A stretch of 64,000 nt of DNA, from the NCBI RefSeq assembly GCF_003583725.1, contig NZ_QXTF01000001.1:62001-126000 (forward strand), given 5' to 3'. The position numbers and the translations under genes are program-made. The stretch comes from Sphingomonas edaphi (GTDB lineage: Bacteria > Pseudomonadota > Alphaproteobacteria > Sphingomonadales > Sphingomonadaceae). The first letter of the stretch is position 1. Each line of letters opens with the position of its first letter. Below are positions 56,447 through 64,000 of this stretch, one piece after another. Below the pieces are notes generated by a model, which did no database searches, had not been told where the DNA came from, and saw only the letters and a program-made list of their open reading frames with translations.

Positions 56447-56922
56447 CCGACATCACCTCAATCCCGGTGAAGGCCGCCGACGGTTCAACGACCGACCTGG
56501 GGCCGCACAGGGGTGAGGTGATGCTAATCGTGAACGTCGCGTCACAGTGCGGCTTCACCCCGCAATATGAAGGACTGGAAGCCCTCCAGCGGCAATATCG
56601 AGATCGCGGGTTCAGCGTGCTGGGGTTTCCCTGTAACCAGTTCGGGGCGCAGGAGCCGGGCGACGCAGAGGAAATCGCCAGTTTCTGCAAGCTGACATAC
56701 GACGTGGACTTCCCAATCTTCGCAAAGATCGACGTGAACGGCGACGATACGGCGCCGATCTACCGCTACCTGAAAGACAATGCGCCCGGATTGCTGGGTT
56801 CCAAGGCGATCAAGTGGAACTTCACCAAATTCCTGATCGACCGGTCAGGAAAGGTCGTGCACCGCTATGCTCCGCAAACCAAGCCGGAAGGGCTGGCGAA
56901 GGATATCGAAGCTCTTCTTTAG
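56443..56922 (+). CDS. gpx: Glutathione/thioredoxin peroxidase
   Basis: A 159-aa thiol peroxidase. Peroxidatic Cys36 in [12 protein letters not shown], Gln in [11 protein letters not shown], Trp-Asn in [10 protein letters not shown] (the catalytic tetrad), and a second Cys in SFCKLTYDV. Cys rather than selenocysteine. It probably reduces hydroperoxides using thioredoxin. ATG overlaps the lolD stop. Confidence 0.94.
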   Translation: MTDITSIPVKAADGSTTDLGPHRGEVMLIVNVASQCGFTPQYEGLEALQRQYRDRGFSVLGFPCNQFGAQEPGDAEEIASFCKLTYDVDFPIFAKIDVNGDDTAPIYRYLKDNAPGLLGSKAIKWNFTKFLIDRSGKVVHRYAPQTKPEGLAKDIEALL

Positions 56923-56965
56923 CTGGGGATAACTGGCGGGGCCGGGCTGGAGAATCGGGCGGGGC

Positions 56966-56983
56966 TGGCCCATAGTCGGGCCA
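56966..56983 (+). other. Inverted repeat touching the dnaE start codon
   Basis: TGGCCC (56966-56971) and GGGCCA (56978-56983) form a 6-bp stem whose last base is the A of the dnaE ATG. No Shine-Dalgarno is visible here, so the hairpin may occlude or position the start. Confidence 0.4.
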
Positions 56984-59900
56984 TGTCCGGCCCCTACGTT
57001 CCGCTTCGTGTCTTTTCCTCATTCACGATGTTGGAAGGCGCGATCGAACCTAAGGCGATCGCCAAGCAGGCCGCAAAACTGGGCTTCCCTGCCGTGGCAC
57101 TGGTCGACCGCAACGGACTCTATGCGGCTATGCCGTTCGGCGACGCCTGTTTTGCCGAGGGTATCCAGCCGATCATCGGGGCGATGTTGGCGGTAGCACG
57201 GCCTGCCGATATCGGTCCGGTCGGCGCCATTGATTGGCTCGTACTCCTCGCTCAGGACGAGGCGGGCTATAACAATCTGTGCAGCCTCGTATCCGCTTCG
57301 CACCTCGATCGCCCAATCACCGAAGATCCGCATGTATCGTTTGATGCACTTGAGCGGCATAGTGCTGGCCTGATCGCACTGACCGCCGGCGGAGAAGGGG
57401 CGGTTGCGCGCCTTTTTTATGATGGGCAGTCCGACAAAGCCGGAAGCTATGCGGGCAAGCTGAAGGCGCTGTTTGCGGATCGGCTCTACATCGAACTGTC
57501 GAGGCGAGGTAATCCCGTCGAGGAAGCGGCCGAGGTCCGGTTGATCGAGTTGGCCTATGCCATGGAGCTGCCTGTAGTTGCCACCAATCCGGCTCAATAT
57601 TCAGACCCGAGCTTTCATGCGGCGCATGACGCGATGCTGTGCATTGCCGGTTCGACCTATGTCGAGAACAATGACCGGCAAACCTCGTCGCCCGAAGCCT
57701 GGCTCAAGCCTGCACCTGCCATGGTGGAACTATTCTCCGATATTCCAGAGGCCCTGGCCAACACCTCGGTGATTGCCCAGCGTTGCGCGGTGACCGCGCC
57801 CAAGCGTCGTCCTATCTTGCCGCGGTTGAGCGACGACGAAGACGAAACACTGCGCCGTGAAGCTCATGAGGGCCTGGAACGGCGGATTGCCGGAAAGGAG
57901 GAGGACGAAAAGCGGGCGTATCGGGAACGCCTGGACTTCGAAATCGACGTCATCACCCGCATGGGTTTCGCCGGCTACTTCCTGATCGTTGCCGACTTCA
58001 TCCAATGGGCCAAGGCGAACGACATTCCCGTCGGGCCGGGCCGCGGCTCGGGCGCAGGCAGCGCCGTCGCTTGGGCGCTGACGATTACGGACCTGGATCC
58101 GATCGAGCTCAATCTGCTGTTCGAACGCTTTCTCAATCCCGAGCGTGTGTCGATGCCCGACTTCGACATCGATTTCTGCGAAACCCATCGCGACAAGGTG
58201 ATCTCCTATGTCCAGGAGAAATATGGGCGCGACAAGGTGGCTCAGATCATCACCTTCGGGCGACTGAAGGCGCGCGCCGTCCTGAAGGACACCGGCCGCG
58301 TGCTTCAGATGAGCTACGGCCAGGTCGACCGGTTGGCCAAGCTGGTGCCCAATCACCCAACCGACCCTTGGACGCTGGAGCGCTCCCTCAACGGCGTTTT
58401 GGAGTTGGAAAAGGAATATCGCGGCGACGCGGAGGTGAAACGGCTGTTCGATCTTGCGATGAAGCTGGAAGGCCTGCCGCGCCACAGCTCAACCCATGCC
58501 GCAGGCGTGGTCATCGGCGACCGCCCGCTCCACGAGCTTGTTCCTCTTTATCGAGACCCGCGCTCGGATATGCCGGTGACGCAGTTTGACATGAAATATG
58601 TCGAGGGCGCGGGACTGGTGAAGTTCGACTTTCTCGGTCTAAAAACCTTATCAGTCCTGAAGGAAGGCCAACGCCTCCTCGCCAAGAGGGGATTGGACGT
58701 CGATTTTGCGGGCCTGTCGTGGGACGATCCGGCGATTTACCAGCTGTTGCAGCGTGGCGACACCGTCGGAGTGTTCCAGCTGGAATCCGAAGGCATGCGC
58801 CGGACGCTGGCCGCCGTTCGCCCGACAAGCTTTGGCGACATCATCGCGCTCGTCTCGCTTTACCGGCCGGGACCGATGGACAACATACCACTGTTCGGTG
58901 ACCGGAAGAACGGCCGGGTTCCGATCGCCTATCCGCATCCCATGCTGGAAGAGGTGCTCAAGGAAACTTACGGCATCTTCGTCTACCAGGAACAGGTCAT
59001 GCAGGCAGCCCAGGTACTCGCTGGCTACAGCCTTGGCGAAGCCGACCTTTTGCGGCGCGCGATGGGCAAGAAGATCCAGGCGGAAATGGACGCGCAGCGC
59101 GCCCGCTTCATTGAGGGGGCCGCGAAGAACGACATCAGTGCCGCCAAGGCCAACGAACTGTTCGACTTGATCGACAAGTTCGCAGGCTACGGCTTTAACA
59201 AGAGTCACGCAGCGGCATACGCGCTCGTCGCCTATCACACCGCCTGGCTGAAGGCCCATCACCCGGCCGAATTCTTCGCCGCCTCCATGAGCTACGATAT
59301 TCACCAGACTGACAAGCTGGCGTTGTTCGTGGAAGATATCCGCCGATCGGGCATTGAATGCCTGCCGCCGGATGTGAACCGGTCGGAAGCGGCATTTTCG
59401 GTCGAGGATGGTAAAGTTCGCTATGCGCTCGGGGCGCTGAAAGGCGTTGGCGAAAAAGCCATGGAGGCGCTTGTCGCAGAGCGAGACGCTAATGGCCCGT
59501 TCAAATCGCTCGACGATTTTGCGGAACGCATCGATCCGAAACTGCTCAACCGGCGTCAGCTCGAAAGCCTAGCCGCGGGCGGGGCGTTCGATGGCCTCAA
59601 TCCGGATCGCCCGGCAGTTCACGCGGCGGCCGAAACGATTCTGGCCCATGCCGCGTCCGCCCATTCCCAACGGACGAGCGGGCAGGGCGGGTTATTCGGC
59701 GGCCCGGCCGATGCCGGGGTCGCGCCAATTCGCCTCCCTCGGGATGCAAGCTGGACGCTGGCGGGCCGGATGGCGGCCGAACGCGACGCTTTCGGCTTCT
59801 ATTTCTCCGCCCACCCGGTGGATGCGCAGCGTCACCTGCTCTCGGCTCACAAGGTCAGGACATTTACCGAGCTAGCGGCCCTGCCCATGCATGGCGACGG

Positions 59901-60432
59901 CAATCGTTCGTCTGCCCTGATGGCTGGCCTTATCGAGGGCGTGAGGTGGCGGACATCAGCCAAGGGTCGGCGCTACATGATGGCGACGATTTCCGATCCC
60001 AGTGGGCAATATGAAGCCACGGCGTTCGACGATGAACCGTCCAACGACCTGGAAGCGGCAGCCAAGGCCGGCCAATGCGGCCTGATGACCGTCGAACTAG
60101 ACCGGCGTCCCGGCGAGGAAACGCCGCGCGTAACGGTCAAGAAATTCCAGCTCCTCGATAGCCTGGCAAAAAAAACGCGGCTCAAAATGACTATTCGCAT
60201 CTCCGACATTGCTCAGGTTGCTGCTGTTGCCCGTGAGCTAGCCGGCGCCGCCAGCGGGAACGGATCGGTTCGCGCAATCCTGCCGGTCAGCGGCAATCGC
60301 GAGGCGACACTCCTGTTGGGAAGATCGTTCGAGCTCGATGCGGACCTGGCGGCGCGTCTGGAGCGGATATTGGGTGAGGGGGCTGTCGATCTCAGCGCGC
60401 AGGAGCCGCCAAGACTCGCGCTAGTTGGATAA
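56983..60432 (+). CDS. dnaE: DNA polymerase III subunit alpha
   Basis: Replicative polymerase, 1149 aa. N-terminal PHP domain (VPLRVFSSFTMLEGAIEPKAIAK; metal-binding positions partly altered), palm with PGRGSGAGSAVAWAL and catalytic Asp393, Asp395 (MPDFDIDFCE), a third catalytic Asp downstream in TQFDMKYVEGAG or nearby, tau/beta-binding HhH and OB domain (DSLAKKTRLKMTIRISDI). The common proS-lol-dnaE order is kept. Confidence 0.97.
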   Translation: MSGPYVPLRVFSSFTMLEGAIEPKAIAKQAAKLGFPAVALVDRNGLYAAMPFGDACFAEGIQPIIGAMLAVARPADIGPVGAIDWLVLLAQDEAGYNNLCSLVSASHLDRPITEDPHVSFDALERHSAGLIALTAGGEGAVARLFYDGQSDKAGSYAGKLKALFADRLYIELSRRGNPVEEAAEVRLIELAYAMELPVVATNPAQYSDPSFHAAHDAMLCIAGSTYVENNDRQTSSPEAWLKPAPAMVELFSDIPEALANTSVIAQRCAVTAPKRRPILPRLSDDEDETLRREAHEGLERRIAGKEEDEKRAYRERLDFEIDVITRMGFAGYFLIVADFIQWAKANDIPVGPGRGSGAGSAVAWALTITDLDPIELNLLFERFLNPERVSMPDFDIDFCETHRDKVISYVQEKYGRDKVAQIITFGRLKARAVLKDTGRVLQMSYGQVDRLAKLVPNHPTDPWTLERSLNGVLELEKEYRGDAEVKRLFDLAMKLEGLPRHSSTHAAGVVIGDRPLHELVPLYRDPRSDMPVTQFDMKYVEGAGLVKFDFLGLKTLSVLKEGQRLLAKRGLDVDFAGLSWDDPAIYQLLQRGDTVGVFQLESEGMRRTLAAVRPTSFGDIIALVSLYRPGPMDNIPLFGDRKNGRVPIAYPHPMLEEVLKETYGIFVYQEQVMQAAQVLAGYSLGEADLLRRAMGKKIQAEMDAQRARFIEGAAKNDISAAKANELFDLIDKFAGYGFNKSHAAAYALVAYHTAWLKAHHPAEFFAASMSYDIHQTDKLALFVEDIRRSGIECLPPDVNRSEAAFSVEDGKVRYALGALKGVGEKAMEALVAERDANGPFKSLDDFAERIDPKLLNRRQLESLAAGGAFDGLNPDRPAVHAAAETILAHAASAHSQRTSGQGGLFGGPADAGVAPIRLPRDASWTLAGRMAAERDAFGFYFSAHPVDAQRHLLSAHKVRTFTELAALPMHGDGNRSSALMAGLIEGVRWRTSAKGRRYMMATISDPSGQYEATAFDDEPSNDLEAAAKAGQCGLMTVELDRRPGEETPRVTVKKFQLLDSLAKKTRLKMTIRISDIAQVAAVARELAGAASGNGSVRAILPVSGNREATLLLGRSFELDADLAARLERILGEGAVDLSAQEPPRLALVG

Positions 60433-60438
60433 GCGCGA

Positions 60439-61425
60439 TTAGAACGGCTGAGGCTCCTCTTGCTGAACCGGTTCTTCCGGCTCTGCGGACGCTTCGACAT
60501 TAGTCGCCGCCGACGCGGGATCATCCTCAGCTGGTTCAGTGATTGACAAACCCGTCTCATCGGAAACCGTGAGATTGATTTCCGAGGCATCGACATCGGG
60601 CTCCGGCGGAGGCGGCGTCGCGGTCTCATATTCCGTGCCGGGCAATTCACGCTGCGCCTTGCTCGGCGGCGGGGTCTTGTCCTTCGGCGCGGTAGATCCC
60701 TCGTAGACGCAGGCATCGAGGCCGTCGCGGCGGACCTGGCCGATCCTAGCGGCAATGGTGTTGCCGTAGCTTCGGGTGAACCCCTTGGGCGCAATAGCGC
60801 CGCGCTTTTTCGGCAACGGAAGGACTGCGGCGATCCGGGCCGCCTCTGTCGCGCTCATGGCGCTGGCGTCATGTCCGAAATAGCGCATCGATCCGGCATT
60901 GGCCCCATAGGTACCGATGCCAGTCTCAGCGACGTTGAGGTACACCTCCATGATGCGCCGCTTTCCCCACAGGTTTTCCATCAGGAAAGTGAAATAGGCT
61001 TCGGCCGCTTTCCGCGCATAGCCGCCGCCCTGCCAGAGAAAGACATTCTTCGCGGTCTGCTGACTAATCGTGGAACCACCGCGGATCCGACCGCCCGAAG
61101 CATTCCGCTTTGCCGCGTCCTGGATAGCGTCCCAGTCGAAGCCCGAATGCTGGCAGAACTTGCTGTCTTCGGCAGCAATCGAGGCCCGAACCATGTCGCG
61201 GTCCATCTCATCCAGGCTCATCCAATCCTTCTCGATGCCGCGTCCGGCGAACAGATCACCGAGCATTGTAGCCGTAACAGGCGGTGGGACGAATCGGTAA
61301 GCCAGCACCCACAAGATGCTGAAGATGATCAGGCCGAAGACGATCCGGATGAGCCAGCCAAAAAAGCCGCGCCCCTTACGCCTTCGCTTGTACGCCGGAA
61401 TACTGCTGGTTGACCGCTTCGCCAT
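60439..61425 (-). CDS. mtgA: Monofunctional biosynthetic peptidoglycan transglycosylase, with acidic tail
   Basis: GT51 glycosyltransferase that polymerises lipid II. N-terminal anchor (about 22-44), catalytic Glu86 in SIAAEDSKFCQHSG, GGSTISQQTAKNVFLW (about 116-131), and EVYLNVAETGIGTYGAN. The family is normally about 230-240 aa. This one has a further ~95 residues that are Pro-, Glu-, Asp- and Thr-rich and probably disordered, ending EEPVQQEEPQPF. Confidence 0.92.
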   Translation of the reverse strand: MAKRSTSSIPAYKRRRKGRGFFGWLIRIVFGLIIFSILWVLAYRFVPPPVTATMLGDLFAGRGIEKDWMSLDEMDRDMVRASIAAEDSKFCQHSGFDWDAIQDAAKRNASGGRIRGGSTISQQTAKNVFLWQGGGYARKAAEAYFTFLMENLWGKRRIMEVYLNVAETGIGTYGANAGSMRYFGHDASAMSATEAARIAAVLPLPKKRGAIAPKGFTRSYGNTIAARIGQVRRDGLDACVYEGSTAPKDKTPPPSKAQRELPGTEYETATPPPPEPDVDASEINLTVSDETGLSITEPAEDDPASAATNVEASAEPEEPVQQEEPQPF

Positions 61426-61644
61426 GGGCGGTTGCTAACCGGATGAGGGCGCGCCGTCGAGAGGTGGCAAAAGGCAGCGATTCACCGCGAGCGGAAATCG
61501 TCGAACCCAGTCGCAGCTTAGCGATTCGAGTTGTGCTGCGCCCAGGGCGCGAGAACGACCAAGCTGCTATCCGCCGGTTCGACTGATTCCGACGGGCCAT
61601 CAGAAAAGAAATGACGCGTCATCCAGTTTGGGCGGGCGAGTGAT

Positions 61645-63672
61645 TTATTGGTCGAGGAACGACCTCATCTTCCGCGATCGGCTCGGATGCTTCAGCTTCC
61701 TCAAAGCCTTTGCCTCGATCTGGCGAATACGCTCGCGGGTCACGCTGAACTGCTGCCCGACCTCTTCCAGCGTGTGATCGGTGTTCATGCCGATACCAAA
61801 GCGCATGCGAAGCACGCGTTCCTCACGTGGCGTTAGTGAAGCCAAAACGCGGGTGACAGTTTCCTTGAGGTTCGCTTGGATCGCGGCGTCGACCGGAATG
61901 ACTGCGTTCTTGTCTTCGATGAAATCGCCCAGGTGGCTGTCTTCCTCGTCGCCGATCGGCGTTTCCAGAGAGATTGGCTCCTTGGCGATCTTCATCACCT
62001 TGCGGACCTTCTCCAACGGCATGGAGAGGCGCTCGGCCAGTTCTTCCGGTGTCGGCTCGCGGCCGGTTTCGTGCAGGAACTGGCGGGACGTGCGGACCAG
62101 CTTATTGATCGTTTCGATCATGTGGACCGGGATGCGGATGGTGCGCGCCTGGTCAGCGATCGAACGGGTGATCGCCTGCCGAATCCACCAGGTGGCATAG
62201 GTGCTGAACTTGTAGCCGCGACGGTATTCGAACTTGTCGACCGCCTTCATCAGGCCGATGTTTCCTTCCTGAATCAAGTCTAGGAACTGCAGGCCGCGGT
62301 TGGTGTATTTCTTGGCGATGGAGATCACGAGGCGCAGGTTGGCCTCGACCATTTCCTTCTTCGCGATTCGGGCCTCGCGCTCGCCCTTCTGCACCTGGTT
62401 GACGATGCGGCGGAACTCGCTGAGTGCCATGCCGGTCGACTGGGCGATCTCGGCGATTTCGCCACGGATGCGCTCGACGCTGTCGGCTTCAGCGACAGCA
62501 AAAGCGGCAAACTTCTTGTCGATCTTCGCCGCGCGTTCCAGCCAGCTGTCGTCCAGCTCGCTGCCCATGTAGCTGTCCAGAAACGCTTTGCGCGGGACGC
62601 GGTGACGCTCCGCCAGGCGAAGCATCTGCCCGCCGAGCGCCGTCAGACGGCGGTTATAGGCGTAAAGCTGGTCGACCAGATATTCGATCTTGGCCGCGTG
62701 GAATTGCACGCTCTCCACTTCCGCGGTGAGCTGCTCACTGAGCTTCTGATACTTTTTCTCGTCAGCCGCGGCCAATTCCTGGCCGATGCCCATCGCGTCC
62801 ATGCGGGCGTGCTGGAGCTTGGAAAATTTCTTGTAGAGCGCGGTGATGCCGGCGAACTTCTCAAGCGCCATCGGCTTGAGCGTCTCTTCCATCTGGGCGA
62901 GCGAGAGGGTGTTGTCCTCGTCTTCCTCTTCCGTCGGGCGCGGAGTGCGGCGTTCGGTGAGTTCGTCCTCCTCGTCAGCGGACGCCTCTTCCTCGATATC
63001 CTCTTCTTCCTTGATCGACGGTCCAGCGGTCTTTTCACTGATCTCGCCGTCGCCCTCTTCGCCGCCTTCCTCGCTCTCGCTGATCTGTTCGGCGGTCGGG
63101 CCCTTCGACAGCATGGCTTCGAGGTCCAGGATCTCGCGCAGCTGCATCGTGCCCTCGTTGAGGGCGTTCGACCATTCGATGATGGCGTTGAAGGTGATCG
63201 GGCTTTCGCACAGACCCCAGATCATCGTGTCGCGGCCCGCCTCGATGCGCTTGGCGATGGCGATTTCGCCTTCGCGCGACAGCAACTCGACTGCGCCCAT
63301 TTCGCGCAGGTACATGCGCACCGGATCGTCAGTGCGGTCGACCGCTTCCTTCTTGGTCGCGACCGCGGGGCGGGGTGAGCCGCCGTCGTCGATCGGATCG
63401 ACCTCTTCCTCGGGCTCGGCTTCCTTGTCCTCGTCGTCCGAATCGTCGTTCTCGACGATGTTGACGCCCATTTCGCTGATCGCGGACATGATGTCCTCAA
63501 TCTGCTCGGAGCTCATCTGGTCCTGGGGCAGCGCCTCGTTAAGTTCGTCATAGGTGATGACGCCCTTCTTTTTGGCACGCGCGATCAGCTTCTTGATCGC
63601 CACATCGTTGAGATCGATCAGCGGGGCATCGCCAGCTTCCGTCTCGGTTTCGGGAGTTTCAGTTTTCGCCAT
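61645..63672 (-). CDS. rpoD: RNA polymerase primary sigma factor RpoD (sigma-70)
   Basis: A 675-aa housekeeping sigma factor. Region 1.1 starts with [32 protein letters not shown]; region 1.2 has [30 protein letters not shown] large acidic non-conserved region (about 195-260) follows, then region 2 ([58 protein letters not shown]), region 3, and the region 4 [31 protein letters not shown]. It follows dnaG by 11 bases. Confidence 0.98.
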   Translation of the reverse strand: MAKTETPETETEAGDAPLIDLNDVAIKKLIARAKKKGVITYDELNEALPQDQMSSEQIEDIMSAISEMGVNIVENDDSDDEDKEAEPEEEVDPIDDGGSPRPAVATKKEAVDRTDDPVRMYLREMGAVELLSREGEIAIAKRIEAGRDTMIWGLCESPITFNAIIEWSNALNEGTMQLREILDLEAMLSKGPTAEQISESEEGGEEGDGEISEKTAGPSIKEEEDIEEEASADEEDELTERRTPRPTEEEDEDNTLSLAQMEETLKPMALEKFAGITALYKKFSKLQHARMDAMGIGQELAAADEKKYQKLSEQLTAEVESVQFHAAKIEYLVDQLYAYNRRLTALGGQMLRLAERHRVPRKAFLDSYMGSELDDSWLERAAKIDKKFAAFAVAEADSVERIRGEIAEIAQSTGMALSEFRRIVNQVQKGEREARIAKKEMVEANLRLVISIAKKYTNRGLQFLDLIQEGNIGLMKAVDKFEYRRGYKFSTYATWWIRQAITRSIADQARTIRIPVHMIETINKLVRTSRQFLHETGREPTPEELAERLSMPLEKVRKVMKIAKEPISLETPIGDEEDSHLGDFIEDKNAVIPVDAAIQANLKETVTRVLASLTPREERVLRMRFGIGMNTDHTLEEVGQQFSVTRERIRQIEAKALRKLKHPSRSRKMRSFLDQ

Positions 63673-63683
63673 TGTGCGCCCGC

Positions 63684-64000
63684 TTACTCATTGCCGGCGA
63701 GAGACGCCAGCCTATCGTTGTACCTAGCCTGTGCCGCCTTCAGCCGTTGTTGCTCGGCAAAGGCGGTTTCGGTGAATTCCTGCTGCAGCCGCTTCGTCGC
63801 ATCCGCCAGCGCCGCCTCGATTTCAGCCTTCGCTACCAACGTCTCGACCGCCAGCCCCAAGTCGCGTCGCGCAAGCTCGGGGTCGCTTCGGATTTTGGTG
63901 AAGGTGAAACCAATGTCGCCGCCTTTGGACACGTCACGCCAGGCAGCTGCCGTATCCTCGCCCGCTAATATGGTAACGATGCCTTCCCGATCAAGCGTTT
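63684..64000 (-). CDS. dnaG: DNA primase DnaG, C-terminal part, cut by window edge
   Basis: An open minus-strand frame to the right edge, ending at 63684. Visible sequence reads [25 protein letters not shown]...[60 protein letters not shown]: the helical C-terminal helicase-binding region of alphaproteobacterial DnaG. Position just upstream of rpoD supports it. The catalytic core lies outside the window. Confidence 0.85.
   Translation of the reverse strand, partial: TLDREGIVTILAGEDTAAAWRDVSKGGDIGFTFTKIRSDPELARRDLGLAVETLVAKAEIEAALADATKRLQQEFTETAFAEQQRLKAAQARYNDRLASLAGNE

Noticed and set aside
61611-61622. Palindrome ATGACGCGTCAT downstream of rpoD
   Set aside because: Same chance argument. 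As a minus-strand terminator the stem would be very short and without a loop.
61426-61644. A minus-strand frame of 74 codons (61376-61600) between mtgA and rpoD
   Set aside because: Basic, low-complexity translation overlapping the mtgA start, no ribosome site and no resemblance to a known family. I see no gene in this gap.

Overview
The window is 64 kb of a GC-rich, gene-dense, almost entirely chromosomal-core stretch. The organism is most likely an alphaproteobacterium of the Sphingomonadales (Sphingomonas/Sphingomicrobium type). This is inferred from family resemblance: a PhoK-like alkaline phosphatase, a single LolC plus LolD pair, ProS without its insertion domain, a trigger factor with a Lys/Ala-rich tail, rpoD directly after dnaG, a Val/Leu/Phe-type dehydrogenase, and a long N-terminally extended TonB receptor. 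I see no phage, transposase, integrase, CRISPR array or plasmid function.

Layout. 1-3 kb: cell-shape operon mreB-mreC-mreD-mrdA on the minus strand, with mutL divergent. 5.2-6.6 kb: two tandem small outer-membrane beta-barrel proteins, each with its own terminator. 6.7-9.7 kb: a 57-aa protein, an orphan IlvC-like reductoisomerase, and miaA and serB, whose predicted start codons overlap head to head. 9.6-13.5 kb: a Sel1-SPOR protein facing a ParA / ribbon-helix-helix / TPR-SPOR lipoprotein operon. 13.5-16.5 kb: pyrB, ruvX, a DUF3089 hydrolase, a 68-aa protein and a cold-shock protein. 16.8-21.8 kb: a DUF4153 membrane protein followed by gatCAB. 21.8-26.2 kb: a PhoK-like phosphatase, two lipoproteins and an M48 peptidase. 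26.2-29.3 kb: tRNA-Leu, tig and a glycosyltransferase. 29.4-32.3 kb: a TonB receptor with a striking cluster of inverted repeats upstream. 32.5-40.1 kb: the protein-quality-control set clpP, clpX, lon and hupB, interrupted by a phosphate module (NUDIX-DUF47 and Pit) and a CPBP protein. 40.2-41.7 kb: tRNA-Val, a Crp/Fnr regulator, a HIT protein and tRNA-His. 41.8-48.7 kb: an amino-acid dehydrogenase, the cytochrome c maturation operon ccmCDEFGHI and alanine dehydrogenase. 48.8-52.5 kb: kup, a PRC-barrel protein, a 2'-5' RNA ligase-like protein, a DUF3775 protein and tRNA-Met. 52.5-60.4 kb: a DUF1622 protein, a candidate structured RNA, then proS-lolC-lolD-gpx-dnaE. 60.4-64 kb: mtgA, rpoD and the 3' part of dnaG.

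How it works together. Most genes are housekeeping: envelope synthesis and shape (mre/mrd, mtgA, lol, SPOR proteins), translation (gatCAB, proS, tRNAs, tig), proteolysis (clp, lon), replication and transcription (dnaE, dnaG, rpoD), and respiration (ccm). The less ordinary parts are the ParA/RHH/SPOR locus, the NUDIX-DUF47 continuous reading frame with no canonical start at the conserved N-terminus, the orphan ketol-acid reductoisomerase, the inverted-repeat cluster before the TonB receptor, and a rod-like element with an intrinsic terminator on the minus strand between the DUF1622 gene and proS.
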